This document shows, in pieces, positions 63,733-64,000 of a stretch of DNA of 64,000 nucleotides. The notes below the pieces were generated by a model. It did no database searches. It saw only the letters and a list, made by a program, of their open reading frames with translations, and was not told the DNA's origin. Source of the DNA: Leptolyngbya sp. SIOISBB (GTDB taxonomy: Bacteria > Cyanobacteriota > Cyanobacteriia > Phormidesmidales > Phormidesmidaceae). The stretch is from positions 7,809,557 through 7,873,556 of the forward strand of contig JAAHII010000001.1 of NCBI GenBank assembly GCA_010671905.1. Direction: 5' to 3'. The first letter of the stretch is position 1; every line of letters starts with the position of its first letter. A program made the translations under genes and the position numbers.

Positions 63733-63885
63733 CCGCTATCGGCGCAGGTACTGATCAACCATTAACCACGTTTGAAATCATCGTCTGCAAGCCGTTGTCT
63801 ACAAACAGTGCGGACCACTAGGAAATCTTGAACGACCCATCGATTGTTGAGAAAACCGCTTCAGCTAGTAAACCAAAGACCTGAC

Positions 63886-64000
63886 ATGTTCTATCTAACT
63901 TCTAAAGACTGGCGATTTTGTGCCCGCTGGACGCTGGCAACCACCCTCGCGATCGCCCTTTGCCATGCGCTGCATATCGTTGGCTTCTTCGGTGGCCCCA
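63886..64000 (+). CDS. Start of a gene cut by the window edge
   Basis: ATG at 63886 opens 38 codons to the end of the window. The first 15 residues are polar (MFYLTSKDWRFCARW), then a hydrophobic segment follows (TLATTLAIALCHALHIVGFFGG), probably a first membrane helix. Too short to assign a family. Confidence 0.5.
   Translation, partial: MFYLTSKDWRFCARWTLATTLAIALCHALHIVGFFGGP

Noticed and set aside
1..64000. CRISPR arrays, tRNA or rRNA genes
   Set aside because: I saw no regularly spaced direct repeats of CRISPR type, no convincing tRNA T-loop context and no rRNA sequence.

Overview
The window comes from a cyanobacterium, most likely a filamentous or Leptolyngbya-like one. Evidence: the HIP1 octamer GCGATCGC is scattered throughout, there is a ferredoxin-dependent nitrate assimilation cluster (nirA-nrtP-narB-narM) behind an NtcA-type promoter, and there is a psbU-like gene, a cyanobacterial-type glutamine riboswitch and a large CBS/PAS/GAF sensor kinase. 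Identifications rest on reading translations and motifs by eye; no database search was run.

Layout. 1-13.4 kb (minus strand): a cell-surface locus with the N-terminal part of an inverse-autotransporter-like barrel/beta-helix protein and a 3575-residue DUF4347/cadherin-like/RTX adhesin carrying eight near-identical 366-bp repeats. 13.4-15.4 kb: almost gene-free DNA with several strong inverted repeats. 15.4-19.1 kb: a small unknown gene, a phosphoribosyltransferase/hydrolase operon on the minus strand, then a membrane protein and a free-standing acyltransferase domain whose stop codon lies inside a MITE. 19.4-22.9 kb: a broken psbU-like gene, a flavin-reductase-like protein, an M20 peptidase and a DUF1611 (DgcN-like) protein. 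22.9-25.5 kb: a TrkH/TrkA-type potassium uptake operon. 25.7-29.3 kb: a membrane protein, a decayed DUF6623-like gene and a phosphofructokinase. 29.6-36.9 kb: a multidomain response regulator, a small unknown gene, a hybrid-sized sensor kinase and a GNAT acetyltransferase. 36.9-45.5 kb: the nitrate cluster, transcribed leftwards, with a divergent HEAT-repeat gene. 45.7-49.5 kb: a BenE-type transporter with an AraC regulator, and an alkaline-phosphatase-superfamily enzyme. 49.7-51.1 kb: two small genes behind an NtcA box and a glutamine riboswitch, two small overlapping ORFs and a transposase remnant. 51.8-54.2 kb: murC-murB. 54.4-57 kb: a collagen-like exported protein and a VC0807-like membrane protein. 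57.1-57.6 kb: two tandem MITE-type elements. 57.7-64 kb: an amine oxidase divergent from a TetR regulator, a duplicated-domain lipoprotein, an alpha/beta hydrolase, a glutathione S-transferase, a P-loop kinase and a truncated gene at the window end.

The most interesting locus is at 49.75-50.25 kb (minus strand). A sigma70-type promoter is overlapped by a perfect NtcA box, followed by a glutamine-riboswitch (glnA/Downstream-peptide) core. A sequence pairing with the Shine-Dalgarno site lies just after the aptamer, and the first gene is a 53-residue hydrophobic protein. The order predicts a small membrane protein made only under nitrogen sufficiency, the mirror image of the NtcA-activated nirA operon 6 kb away. 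Other notable items are a premature stop in the psbU-like signal peptide, a MITE that supplies the end of a reading frame, and paired NtcB-like boxes upstream of nirA.
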